Below the pieces are notes generated by a model. That model was not told the origin of the DNA, made no database searches, and saw only the letters and a list, made by a program, of their open reading frames with translations. Below are positions 6,779-15,275 of a stretch of 16,995 bases of DNA, one piece after another. The first letter of the stretch is position 1, and the number at the start of each line of letters is the position of its first letter. The position numbers were made by a program, and so were the translations under genes. The DNA is from Flavobacteriales bacterium UBA3442 (GTDB lineage: Bacteria > Bacteroidota > Bacteroidia > Flavobacteriales > Schleiferiaceae), in NCBI GenBank assembly GCA_002378565.1, contig DFSH01000017.1:463-17457 (forward strand), given 5' to 3'.

Positions 6779-7903
6779 ATGACTCAGCGCAGCTACATCA
6801 TGGCCCTTGACAGCTTGGAAGGGCTCGGCCCCATGGCCATCCAAAGCCTGGTTGCTGCCTACCCCCATGAAACAAGCCTGCTTCGCGCTAGCAACCAAGC
6901 CGTCGCGCAATTGCTGGGACAGCGCGCCAACCGCTGGTGTGGACCTGGGCGATTCAAACAATGCCTGAAAGAGGCGGAGGATCTGCTGGACAAGCAATCT
7001 CAACAGGGTATCCAAAGCCATTGTTTTTTGGACGACAACTACCCTGAACGGCTGAAAACCTTGCCCGACTTGCCCATGATGATTCATGTCATTGGCTCAG
7101 CAAGTCTCAACGTCAAGCACATGCTAGCCGTAGTGGGGAGTCGCAAACCAAGCCCCAATGGCTTACTGAACACCGAATACTGGGTGCAGTCCATGCGGGC
7201 TGTAGACCCTTGCATCGTCAGCGGGCTGGCCTTTGGGGTAGATGTCCTGGCCCATGAGGTTGCCATGCAGCAAGGCATGATCACGGTGGCTGTGTTGGCG
7301 CATGGCCTGCATGTCATTCACCCCCGAAGTCACCGCGACATGGCGCGGCGCATACTTGCCAGTGGTGGCTCCTTGATCTCCGAACACCCCATAGGGGTTG
7401 AACCAAAAGTGGGGGCCTTTCCGCGAAGGAATCGCATCATTGCTGGTTTGTGTGACGCCACCTTGGTGGTGGAGGCTGCCATCAAAAGCGGAGCGGGCAT
7501 CACAGCAGAAATGGCCAACCAGTACCATCGATCGGTCTTTGCCATACCCGGCAGGCCGCAGGATGTCATGACCCAAGGCTGCTTGGACTTGATTCAACGC
7601 CATGTCGCTGAAATGGCCGTTCACCCTCAGCGAATGCTGGACAGCTTAGGGTGGTCAACGCCGAGCAATCACGCAGAAAAAAAGCCATCAAATGGCCAAC
7701 ATCAAGGCGTGATTGATGCACTGAGCAAAGGCCACCAGCGGGTGGATGACATCATGAATGAAACAGGGCTAGACGCCAGCAAGGTGCTAGCCGCATTGGG
7801 TGAGCTCTTGTGGTCCAACCACGTCATGGTTCGGCATGGCCGCTATCGCCTTCAAGCAACTGAAGCATCTGTTCAGGGGGCTGAGGCTGAGCGTACACCC
7901 TGA
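6779..7903 (+). CDS. dprA: DNA-processing protein DprA (Smf)
   Basis: A 374-residue protein that in naturally transformable bacteria binds incoming single-stranded DNA and loads RecA. Residues 1-70 form the N-terminal helical region (helix-hairpin-helix-like LEGLGPMAIQSL). Residues 115-290 are the DprA Rossmann-like domain, with VVGSRKPS (118-125), VSGLAFGVDVLAH (147-159), FPRRNRIIAGL (214-224), VVEAAIKSGAGITA (230-243) and FAIPGRP (254-260). A winged-helix domain follows (about 307-358), as in the longer DprA forms. The last 16 residues are an unconserved tail that overlaps the arginine decarboxylase gene on the other strand. No other competence gene is nearby. The promoter is not obvious in the 61-bp divergent gap. 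Confidence 0.95.
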   Translation: MTQRSYIMALDSLEGLGPMAIQSLVAAYPHETSLLRASNQAVAQLLGQRANRWCGPGRFKQCLKEAEDLLDKQSQQGIQSHCFLDDNYPERLKTLPDLPMMIHVIGSASLNVKHMLAVVGSRKPSPNGLLNTEYWVQSMRAVDPCIVSGLAFGVDVLAHEVAMQQGMITVAVLAHGLHVIHPRSHRDMARRILASGGSLISEHPIGVEPKVGAFPRRNRIIAGLCDATLVVEAAIKSGAGITAEMANQYHRSVFAIPGRPQDVMTQGCLDLIQRHVAEMAVHPQRMLDSLGWSTPSNHAEKKPSNGQHQGVIDALSKGHQRVDDIMNETGLDASKVLAALGELLWSNHVMVRHGRYRLQATEASVQGAEAERTP

Positions 7904-9164
7904 CCTGCGAATGGCCATCGATGACAAGGTGCTTGGCCGCAGGTATCATGCAATGCTTCATGCCTCCATAGCCTGATAAACCTTCCTGGTATGCACCGGT
8001 GTGGAACATGCCAACATAGAGTGCCTCACCAACGGGCAACAATGGCAAGTTCTGCTCCGGGTAATAATCGTCCTTATCGCAGGTCAAGCCAACAATTTGT
8101 GCCATTTGCCGCTCCCCATCCAAGTGATTGATTGCCTCGCAGGGAAAGACTTTTTTCTTGGCCCAGGTGTCCGGCAAAGTCGTGATGATGCTACTGTCTA
8201 TCTGGTACCATGCTGGACCCTTCGCTTGCGTTTTTTCATCGAGTACCTGAAAGAGGTACGCACCACTTTCACTGACGGTGTAGGAACCAAATTCGGTGAC
8301 CAAATCTGGCACATCAACGGACTGTTCTCTGCAGGTTGTGGTCAGCAAGTCCACAATGCCTCGGATGATGCCTGACTGGTTACGGCCAGGAGCTAAATCG
8401 TCCTGTATTGGCAAGCTCCCACCGAGGTTCAACAGGTTGAGGTCAGGGCAAATTGGCTTGAGGGCCACGTAGCAATCGATGACTCCCTTGAGGGTTCGCA
8501 GGTAAGCTTCGCTACCGTCCATCCCGCCTTCCATGAAGGCATGTACCATGACGAGCTTTGCCCATGTTGCAGGGATGACTTCGTCGCTCACAAAGGACTG
8601 CACCTGATCTGGCGCTATGCCATGGCGAGAAGTCTGGTCGTGCATGGTTGCAATCCGTAAGCCAAGTGTCATGGCTTCCTTGTTTTGTTGCGTGCCACTT
8701 GCCAGGCGATGAAATTCTGATTGGCTATCAAGGATGGGTACCACCTTCACCTGGCCACTTTGGTGCATGGCCATCATAGCGTGCAGGTAGTCATGTGTCT
8801 TGTAGCCATTGCACATGATCATGCGGTCTGTGGGCAATTGCTGCTGGTCAATTAGCTGCTGAATCATGGCCATATCAACGGAACCTGAAGCTTCCAGATG
8901 GCAGTCATGCATCAAAACCTCATCCACAATACAACGCAATGATGACGCCTTGAGGCAATAAGTGTAATGGTATTTCCCGCCATGGTCGTTCTGCTGCATG
9001 GCCGCTTTAAACCAGGACCTCGCCTGATGGATGCGCTGACCAATAGAGGGCAAATGCGTCAACCGCAAGGGGCTGCCATGAGCCTTCACCAATGGGATCA
9101 AAGCCAAGCCATGCCACAGCAAGGTTTGGCCGTCCTTTTTCAGGGTGGACAGGGATGCATTCAT
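7824..9164 (-). CDS. speA: Biosynthetic arginine decarboxylase, Bacteroidota short form
   Basis: A 446-residue PLP enzyme of the alanine-racemase-fold decarboxylases (fold type III), expected to convert arginine to agmatine for polyamine synthesis. The PLP lysine is K72 in YCLKASS. H208 in VMVHAF fits the PLP-stacking histidine, LGGSLP (247-252) is the phosphate-binding glycine loop, and C362/D363 in LTCDKDDYY form the substrate/dimer-interface site. The C-terminal YVGMFHTGAYQE and GGMKHCMIP stretches are typical of the compact Bacteroidota SpeA, which is much shorter than E. coli SpeA (over 600 residues). The glycine loop has GGS where GGG is more usual. The last 80 nt overlap dprA on the opposite strand. 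Substrate could also be another basic amino acid or carboxynorspermidine, but the resemblance favours arginine. Confidence 0.85.
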   Translation of the reverse strand: MNASLSTLKKDGQTLLWHGLALIPLVKAHGSPLRLTHLPSIGQRIHQARSWFKAAMQQNDHGGKYHYTYCLKASSLRCIVDEVLMHDCHLEASGSVDMAMIQQLIDQQQLPTDRMIMCNGYKTHDYLHAMMAMHQSGQVKVVPILDSQSEFHRLASGTQQNKEAMTLGLRIATMHDQTSRHGIAPDQVQSFVSDEVIPATWAKLVMVHAFMEGGMDGSEAYLRTLKGVIDCYVALKPICPDLNLLNLGGSLPIQDDLAPGRNQSGIIRGIVDLLTTTCREQSVDVPDLVTEFGSYTVSESGAYLFQVLDEKTQAKGPAWYQIDSSIITTLPDTWAKKKVFPCEAINHLDGERQMAQIVGLTCDKDDYYPEQNLPLLPVGEALYVGMFHTGAYQEGLSGYGGMKHCMIPAAKHLVIDGHSQVRVYAQPQPPEQMLQLLEGDSGHAEP

Positions 9165-9239
9165 CCGAAAGACAAGGGGTCCATAGTCATGCCGTGAAAT
9201 TAACCAAAAGGTGTCTGGTTTTCATCATAAGGCATGTCC

Positions 9240-9268
9240 TTGCATAACAAGCATTTGGACTACCTTTG
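9240..9268 (+). promoter_or_regulatory. Bacteroidota-type promoter of typA
   Basis: TTG at 9240-9242 and an exact TACCTTTG (9261-9268) are separated by 18 nt, matching the Bacteroidota consensus TTG-N17-23-TAnnTTTG. Transcription should start a few bases after 9268, about 18-20 nt before the typA ATG. This rules out the in-frame TTG at 9266 as start codon, because it is part of the -7 box. Confidence 0.85.
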
Positions 9269-9292
9269 CGCCCCGTTCAAAATCCCCAGATA

Positions 9293-11062
9293 ATGTCACA
9301 TCAATCCATTCGCAATGTTGCCATCATTGCACACGTAGACCACGGCAAAACCACATTGATGGATAAAATCCTTCACCACTGTTCATTGTTTCGCAGCAAC
9401 CAGGAGATGGGTGAATTGATTCTTGACAACAATGATTTGGAGCGTGAGCGTGGCATCACCATCCTTTCCAAGAACGTATCCGTGAACCACAAGGGGGTGA
9501 AAATCAACTTGATTGACACACCTGGCCACGCCGATTTTGGTGGTGAAGTTGAGCGCGTTCTCAACATGGCAGACTCCGTGCTTTTGCTTGTAGATGCCTT
9601 TGAGGGGCCCATGCCTCAAACACGTTTTGTCTTGCAAAAAGCCCTTGAAATGGGACTTTGTCCCATCGTTGTCATCAACAAAGTTGACAAGCCAAACTGC
9701 GATCCGGAATCAGCTCATGAAGCGGTATTTGACCTGATGTTCTCTTTGGATGCCACGGAAGAGCAACTAGATTTTCCCCATGTTTACGGCTCCGCTAAAA
9801 ACAATTGGATGGGCCATGACTGGAAGGTGCAGACCGACAGCGTAGAGCCATTGCTTGACATGATTCTTGAGCATGTGCCTCCAGCTATTCAGCGCGAAGG
9901 CACCGTCCAGATGCTTGTGACCTCCTTGGATTTTTCTCCTTACACGGGTCGCATGGCTATTGGCCGACTGCATCGCGGCACCTTAAAAGAAAACATGCGC
10001 GTGACTATTGCTCACCGTGATGGCAGCAAAAGCATTGCTCGCATGAAAGAGCTCTACCTTTTTGAAGGCCTTGGCAAGATGCGGGTTAAAGAGGTTCAGT
10101 CCGGAGACCTTTGTGCCATCAGTGGCATCGAAAAATTTGAAATTGGCGACACTGTTACTGATTTGGACAACCCGGAGGCCCTGGCAACAATTGCCATTGA
10201 TGAGCCAACCTTGAGCATGGTTTTCTCCATCAACGATTCTCCATTCTTTGGGAAGGAAGGCAAGTTCGTCACCTCGCGTCACCTGAAGGAGCGCTTGGAC
10301 AAAGAGCTTGAGCGAAATCTCGCATTGAAGGTCAAACCCACCGGTTCTGCCGATTCCTTTCAGGTGTTTGGCCGTGGTGTTTTGCACCTATCCATCTTGA
10401 TTGAAACCATGCGTCGCGAGGGGTATGAATTACAAATTGGACAGCCAACCGTGTTATTCAAGGAGATTGACGGCGTGAAATGTGAGCCGATTGAGGACAT
10501 GGTCATTGACCTGCCAGAAAGCAAAAGCGGATCTGCCGTTGAATTAGCAACCAAGCGAAAAGGCGAATTGGTGAACATGACACCCAAGGGTGACCGCATG
10601 ATTCTCAATTTCCGCATCCCTTCAAGGGGCATCATTGGCCTTAGAAATGCCATGCTGACAGCCACTGCTGGTGAGGCCATTTTAAACCATCGTTTGCTGG
10701 GCTATGAGCCTATGAAAGGCGACATCCCTCGCCGATTGAGCGGGTCCTTGTTGTCCACCAACAAGGGCAATGCCTTTGCCTACTCCATTGACCGATTGCA
10801 AGATCGCGGCACCTTCTTCATTGATCCAGGTGAGCAGATTTATGACAGTCAGATCGTCGGTGAACACTCAAGGTCCACGGATTTAGGTGTCAACCTAACC
10901 AAGCCAAAAAAATTGAGCAATGTTCGCGCCTCCGGCACGGATGACAAAGTGAGAATTTCCCCTGCACGAAAGCTTCGCTTGGAAGAAGCCTTGGAGTACA
11001 TCCAAGGCGATGAGTGGGTTGAGGTGACACCTTTGAGCATCCGCCTCAGAAATCGCAGCTAA
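9293..11062 (+). CDS. typA: Translational GTPase TypA/BipA
   Basis: A 589-residue ribosome-associated GTPase linked to ribosome assembly and stress or cold growth. The G domain comes first: P-loop AHVDHGKT (13-20), switch region RERGITI (51-57), [11 protein letters not shown] (75-85) and NKVDK (129-133). Elongation-factor-like domains II, III and V follow, then the TypA-specific C-terminal domain with [14 protein letters not shown], the NKGNAFAY stretch and a basic end ([12 protein letters not shown]). Length is that expected for the family. The ATG at 9293 is preferred because an in-frame TTG 27 nt upstream lies inside the promoter. The antiporter gene follows after 42 nt. Confidence 0.97.
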   Translation: MSHQSIRNVAIIAHVDHGKTTLMDKILHHCSLFRSNQEMGELILDNNDLERERGITILSKNVSVNHKGVKINLIDTPGHADFGGEVERVLNMADSVLLLVDAFEGPMPQTRFVLQKALEMGLCPIVVINKVDKPNCDPESAHEAVFDLMFSLDATEEQLDFPHVYGSAKNNWMGHDWKVQTDSVEPLLDMILEHVPPAIQREGTVQMLVTSLDFSPYTGRMAIGRLHRGTLKENMRVTIAHRDGSKSIARMKELYLFEGLGKMRVKEVQSGDLCAISGIEKFEIGDTVTDLDNPEALATIAIDEPTLSMVFSINDSPFFGKEGKFVTSRHLKERLDKELERNLALKVKPTGSADSFQVFGRGVLHLSILIETMRREGYELQIGQPTVLFKEIDGVKCEPIEDMVIDLPESKSGSAVELATKRKGELVNMTPKGDRMILNFRIPSRGIIGLRNAMLTATAGEAILNHRLLGYEPMKGDIPRRLSGSLLSTNKGNAFAYSIDRLQDRGTFFIDPGEQIYDSQIVGEHSRSTDLGVNLTKPKKLSNVRASGTDDKVRISPARKLRLEEALEYIQGDEWVEVTPLSIRLRNRS

Positions 11063-11104
11063 CCCCTGATTAAGCATTGGTCATTTAGGCTATCTTAGCC
11101 CTGA

Positions 11105-12391
11105 ATGGATCTCATCAACACACCGTCAGTTTTGATTGCCCTTGCGGCAATTGTTATCGTCTCCTACCTCTTCAACCTATTGGCGAAGAAGACAAGGATT
11201 CCCTCGGTTTTGATGCTGCTCGCAATGGGCATGATTTTGCGGGGAGCCGCCAGCGCATCTGATTTTGAGGAGCCTAACGTGGTTCCCTTATTGGAAGTCC
11301 TGGGATCAGTTGGACTGATCATGATTGTACTGGAAGCTGCATTGGACCTCAAGCTCACAAGGCAAAACCGCGGCATGATTGGCCGGACTTTCTTGGTGAC
11401 CATCATTGAACTCTCAGCGACTACCGCCTTCCTTGCAGCCGTCTTTCACATAGGCATGAATGCACCTTGGGTGAATGCCATTGTTTACGCTGTGCCATTG
11501 AGCATTTTAAGTTCTGCCATCATCATTCCCAGTGTGGAAAACTGTGCCCACAAGGTCAAGGAGTTCATGATTTATCAGTCCACTTTCAGCGACATCATTG
11601 GCATCATGTTTTTCTACTTTTTGGTTGAAGGCTTTTCCAATCCTGTCGGCGGCACCGCAGAATGGCTCATCCAATTTGGATGGACCTTTGGTGTGTCCAT
11701 CATTATATCAGCGGTCTTTGCCTACCTCCTGGTACTTCTCCTGAAGAACATCAAGACCCAACTCAAGCTCTTCTTGCTGATTTCTGTTTTGATCTTGCTC
11801 TATGCCGTTGGCAAACTCTTCCACATCAGCAGCCTGCTCATTATTTTGATATTTGGCCTGATTCTCAACAACCCCAAGACCTTTTTCTTTGGACCTTTGC
11901 AGCGCTGGCTCAAGGAAGATGTGGTGGCTAGCCTGTTGGAAGACTTTCGAATCATCACCCGAGAGACAGCCTTCATTGTTCGGACCTTCTTCTTTGTGGT
12001 CTTTGGTTTCAGCTTAGACTTGATGTCCCTAGCCAACCCTTTGGTTATTTTTTATGCCTTGATTGCCTTGGTTGGAATCTTCCGCATCCGAGGCAGCATC
12101 CTTGGCTGGTCTGAACGCAAACCTGAGCCGCTTTACCGCTACATGGCCCCGCGTGGACTGATCACCATTTTGCTGTTTTACAGCATTCCAAAAGCCTTTC
12201 ATATTCCCGCTTTTGACAACGGGATTTTACTTTACATCATCCTTGCAAGCTCCATCTATATGGCTTGGGGCATGGTGAGAAACCGAAGCAAGGATGACAC
12301 CTCCAGCATGGGCGATGTGCTGAGAAGCTCCCTAGGGATGGAGGCTGAGGATGTGGAGGATGAGGATGAAACGCCCTATTCAGGGGCTTGA
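11105..12391 (+). CDS. Cation:proton antiporter (CPA superfamily)
   Basis: A 428-residue integral membrane protein with about 11-13 hydrophobic segments from residue 7 to 390. It would exchange Na+ or K+ for protons at the inner membrane. Recognisable marks are LLAMGMILRG (38-47), the VLEAALDL segment (75-82), the unwound-helix region SILSSAIIIPSVEN, the ion-site-like STFSDIIG (159-166) and APRGLIT (348-354) with the conserved arginine. The cytoplasmic tail (391-428) is acidic and short; no TrkA domain is present. At the ion site it has Ser162-Asp163 where CPA1 members usually show Asn-Asp and CPA2 Asp-Asp. It starts 42 nt after typA, with a poor -7-like TATCTTAG (11091-11098) between, so it may be read through from typA. 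Which ion it moves is not clear. Confidence 0.85.
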   Translation: MDLINTPSVLIALAAIVIVSYLFNLLAKKTRIPSVLMLLAMGMILRGAASASDFEEPNVVPLLEVLGSVGLIMIVLEAALDLKLTRQNRGMIGRTFLVTIIELSATTAFLAAVFHIGMNAPWVNAIVYAVPLSILSSAIIIPSVENCAHKVKEFMIYQSTFSDIIGIMFFYFLVEGFSNPVGGTAEWLIQFGWTFGVSIIISAVFAYLLVLLLKNIKTQLKLFLLISVLILLYAVGKLFHISSLLIILIFGLILNNPKTFFFGPLQRWLKEDVVASLLEDFRIITRETAFIVRTFFFVVFGFSLDLMSLANPLVIFYALIALVGIFRIRGSILGWSERKPEPLYRYMAPRGLITILLFYSIPKAFHIPAFDNGILLYIILASSIYMAWGMVRNRSKDDTSSMGDVLRSSLGMEAEDVEDEDETPYSGA

Positions 12392-12423
12392 TGCCAAAAG
12401 ATCATGGTGACACATCACGTTCA

Positions 12424-15225
12424 TCAATGCGCCTCCAGCCAGTTGTCACCCAGTCCAACATCTACAATCAAGGGAACCTTTAATTGGTAGGCACTTTCCA
12501 TGGACGTTTTCACCATGGATTGCAGTTTTTCCAATTCTTGGCGCGGTGCATCAAAGACCAGTTCATCATGCACTTGCAAGATGAGTTTGGCTTCAAACTT
12601 ACCCTCATCAAGCGCCTTGGCAACTTTCAACATAGCCAGTTTCACAATGTCAGCAGCACTGCCTTGGATGGGTGCGTTGATGGCATTTCGTTCTGCATGA
12701 CCTCGCATGGCACCATTGCGTGAATTGATGTCTCTGAGGTAGCGGCGGCGACCCATTAAGGTCTCAACAAATCCTTTATCCCTGGCACTTGCTACTTGTG
12801 CATCAATGTAATCTTTGATGCCCGGGTACGTGGCAAAGTAACTGTCTATGATAGCCTTTGCCTCGCTTCGGGATAGATTGGTTTGCTGTGCCAGACCAAA
12901 GGCAGACACCCCGTAAATGATGCCAAAGTTCACCGTCTTTGCGTGACCCCTCTGCTCCCTGGTCACGTCCTTGATGGGGCAATGGAAAATGTTGGCTGCA
13001 GTGGTTGCATGGATGTCCTCCCCAGCATTGAAGGCATCGATCATGGCTTGGTCACCACTCATGGATGCAATGACTCGTAGTTCAATCTGCGAATAGTCTG
13101 CACAGAGCAACTGGTGGTCCTTGTCCCGTGGCACGAATAGGCCTCTTACCACACGGCCACGCTCAGTTCGGATCGGGATGTTTTGCAGGTTAGGGTTGGT
13201 GGAAGACAGCCTGCCTGTGGACGCCACAGCTTGATTGAAGGTGCTGTGAATCCGCCCCGTGCCAGGATGAACCAGTTGCGGCAAGGCGTCCACATAGGTG
13301 CTTCGCAGTTTGCCAACCTGACGCCATTCAAGGATGTCCTTGATGATGGGGTGTGCCGCCTGCAATCCTTCCAAGACCTCTTCGCCTGTGGCGTACTGGC
13401 CTGTTTTGGTTTTTTTTGCCTTATCTGATAGGGCCATGCGATCAAAGAGCACCTCACCCAGTTGCCTAGGGGAACCTAGGTTGAATTCGCAATTGGCTTG
13501 TTTGAATATGCCTTGTTCAAGGTCCGCTGATTGCAATTTCAGTTCCTCAGAATAGCTTGCCAAACCCTTTTGGTCGACTCGGATGCCTGCAGACTCCATG
13601 TGTGATAGCACGTCAACCAAGGGTATTTCCAAGTCATTGTACAGGCCATCAATACCCTTGGATGCCAGCATGGGTAGCAAGACTTGATCAACCTGAAGGG
13701 CCATGTCCACCAACTGACAAGCGTGATTCAAGACGCTTGAAGCGGGCAACTGCCGGAACGTTTTTCGTTGCTTGCCCTTTGGGCCTAACAGAGCGGCTGT
13801 TTCCAAAGGAATGATGTCTGTCAGCAGGCTTGCCAGGCTTGCCAAATCATGGCGGCGATCTGGCTCCAGCAGGTAGTGAGCCAACATGGGGTCTGATTGG
13901 ATGCCTTGCAGTTCGACGCCTTGCTGCCTGAGCACTTGGCTCACGAATTTGATGTCATGTGCTCCCTTGCCAATGGATGGATCTTGCAGCAAGCCTGCGA
14001 GCAATTGCCAACGGGTATCCGCGGCCACCTGGCTTGAAGGCATGGGGATGTAATAGGCCTTGGACGGTGACCATGAGAGGGCCAACCCCACAAAGTCTGC
14101 GGTCATGGCATCCTCTCCGTCGCAGAGGCAAGACAGGTAGATGCTTTGCTCACCCTGCATCAAGCGAACCAAGGCTTGGACGCCTTCATCGCTGTCGATG
14201 CATTGGTACAACTCCTTTGTCTCTATTGCTGTCAGCTCACTCACGGAATCCATGGCAAACATATCCATTTGGCCACCGGTTGATGGTGCCGATGCGGCCA
14301 CCTTTTTTGCTGGTTTGGGCGGTTGAACTGGTAGGGATTCTACTGGCGCTGACTGCGGGAGAATGCGTCTTGCAAGGCTTCTGAATTCCAAGACCTCAAG
14401 CAAGGCGGTCAATGCAGGTTCATCAGCCGCTTTGCGCAAAAGGCCGTCCACATCTAGGGTCACGGGCACATCGGTGATGATGCGAGCCAACTCCTTTGAC
14501 ATGATGCCCTGCGCCTTGTGTTCACGGATGCGCTCACCCAGCTTGCCTTTGATCTCGTCAGCATGGGCTATTGTGCCTTCCAATGAATCGAATTGTGCCA
14601 GAAGTTTTGCGGCGGTCTTTGCTCCCACGCCTGGCAATCCAGGGATGTTGTCTGATGCGTCACCCATCATTCCCAGGATGTCTACCACCTGTTCCACCCG
14701 CTGTATTTGCCATTTGTCACAGACTTCTTTAATCCCAATCACTTCATGAGGATTGCCGGATCGGCCGGGCTTGAACATTTTGATTTTTTCTGTCACCAAT
14801 TGGCCAAAGTCCTTGTCTGGTGTCATCATGTAGACATCAAAGCCTTGCGCTTCTGCCTGCTGAGCAAGGGTGCCAATGACGTCATCTGCTTCATAGCCCT
14901 CAAGCCCCAATGCAGGAATCTTGACGGCCTCCAGGAGCTGGTGGATGTAGGGGACTGCGATCTTAATGCCCTCCGGTGTGGCATCCCGGTTGGCCTTGTA
15001 GTCGGCATAGCGTTCCGTGCGGCTTGCAGAACCTCCAATGTCAAACACCACCCCAATGTGGGTGGGCTGTTGCTTCTCCAGCACATCAATCAAGGCAAGC
15101 ATGAAGCCGTAGATGGCAGAGGTGTCCAGCCCCTTACGGGTGATCCTCGGGTTGCGGATGAAGGCAAAATGTGCCCGAAAAATCAAGGCAAAGGCATCAA
15201 GGAGAAAGAGTTTAGGTGTTGACAT
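12424..15225 (-). CDS. polA: DNA polymerase I; proofreading domain probably inactive
   Basis: A 933-residue repair and Okazaki-fragment polymerase. Residues 1-290 are the 5' nuclease, with LLDAFALIFRAHF, GYEADDVIGTL, TPDKDF and the helix-hairpin-helix GLPGVGAKTAAKLL. A Pro/Ala-rich linker (291-330) contains QMDMF (319-323), a sliding-clamp-binding-like motif. Residues 340-525 are the 3'-5' exonuclease fold, but the usual FDTET position reads LSCLC (364-368), KYD reads KFV (426-428), and the YAAED position reads HACQL. The polymerase part is intact: motif A DYSQIELR (710-717), motif B RGHAKTVNFGIIYG (759-772), motif C QVHDE (884-888). The ATG at 15225 is chosen; the in-frame TTG at 15237 belongs to the -7 box. 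The gene ends in tandem TGA codons, 32 nt from the convergent antiporter gene. Confidence 0.96.
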   Translation of the reverse strand: MSTPKLFLLDAFALIFRAHFAFIRNPRITRKGLDTSAIYGFMLALIDVLEKQQPTHIGVVFDIGGSASRTERYADYKANRDATPEGIKIAVPYIHQLLEAVKIPALGLEGYEADDVIGTLAQQAEAQGFDVYMMTPDKDFGQLVTEKIKMFKPGRSGNPHEVIGIKEVCDKWQIQRVEQVVDILGMMGDASDNIPGLPGVGAKTAAKLLAQFDSLEGTIAHADEIKGKLGERIREHKAQGIMSKELARIITDVPVTLDVDGLLRKAADEPALTALLEVLEFRSLARRILPQSAPVESLPVQPPKPAKKVAASAPSTGGQMDMFAMDSVSELTAIETKELYQCIDSDEGVQALVRLMQGEQSIYLSCLCDGEDAMTADFVGLALSWSPSKAYYIPMPSSQVAADTRWQLLAGLLQDPSIGKGAHDIKFVSQVLRQQGVELQGIQSDPMLAHYLLEPDRRHDLASLASLLTDIIPLETAALLGPKGKQRKTFRQLPASSVLNHACQLVDMALQVDQVLLPMLASKGIDGLYNDLEIPLVDVLSHMESAGIRVDQKGLASYSEELKLQSADLEQGIFKQANCEFNLGSPRQLGEVLFDRMALSDKAKKTKTGQYATGEEVLEGLQAAHPIIKDILEWRQVGKLRSTYVDALPQLVHPGTGRIHSTFNQAVASTGRLSSTNPNLQNIPIRTERGRVVRGLFVPRDKDHQLLCADYSQIELRVIASMSGDQAMIDAFNAGEDIHATTAANIFHCPIKDVTREQRGHAKTVNFGIIYGVSAFGLAQQTNLSRSEAKAIIDSYFATYPGIKDYIDAQVASARDKGFVETLMGRRRYLRDINSRNGAMRGHAERNAINAPIQGSAADIVKLAMLKVAKALDEGKFEAKLILQVHDELVFDAPRQELEKLQSMVKTSMESAYQLKVPLIVDVGLGDNWLEAH

Positions 15226-15234
15226 AGTTGTTCC

Positions 15235-15242
15235 CAAATGTA
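15235..15242 (-). promoter_or_regulatory. -7 box of the polA promoter
   Basis: On the minus strand the bases read TACATTTG, an exact TAnnTTTG match, ending 9 nt before the polA ATG at 15225. The expected transcript leader would therefore be only a few bases or absent. No clear TTG lies at the -33 distance. Confidence 0.65.
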
Positions 15243-15256
15243 AGGGCTTGAGGGAG

Positions 15257-15264
15257 TACTTTTG
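15257..15264 (+). promoter_or_regulatory. -7 box of the glycosyltransferase/pyrC promoter
   Basis: TACTTTTG matches TAnnTTTG exactly and ends 11 nt before the glycosyltransferase ATG at 15276. It lies 14 bp from the divergent polA -7 box. The nearest upstream TTGs are at awkward spacing (6 and 26 nt), so the -33 element is weak. Confidence 0.6.
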
Positions 15265-15275
15265 ACCTTAAGATC

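Noticed and set aside
7579..7590. DprA reads GCLDLI where many members have G-x-N-x-L-I
   Set aside because: This position varies among genuine DprA proteins, so it is not evidence of lost function.
11091..11098. TATCTTAG as a separate promoter for the antiporter
   Set aside because: One mismatch to TAnnTTTG and no TTG at proper distance; read-through from typA is equally likely.
12392..12423. Terminator between the antiporter and polA
   Set aside because: Only a 4-bp stem (GTGA/TCAC) and no T-run on either strand.
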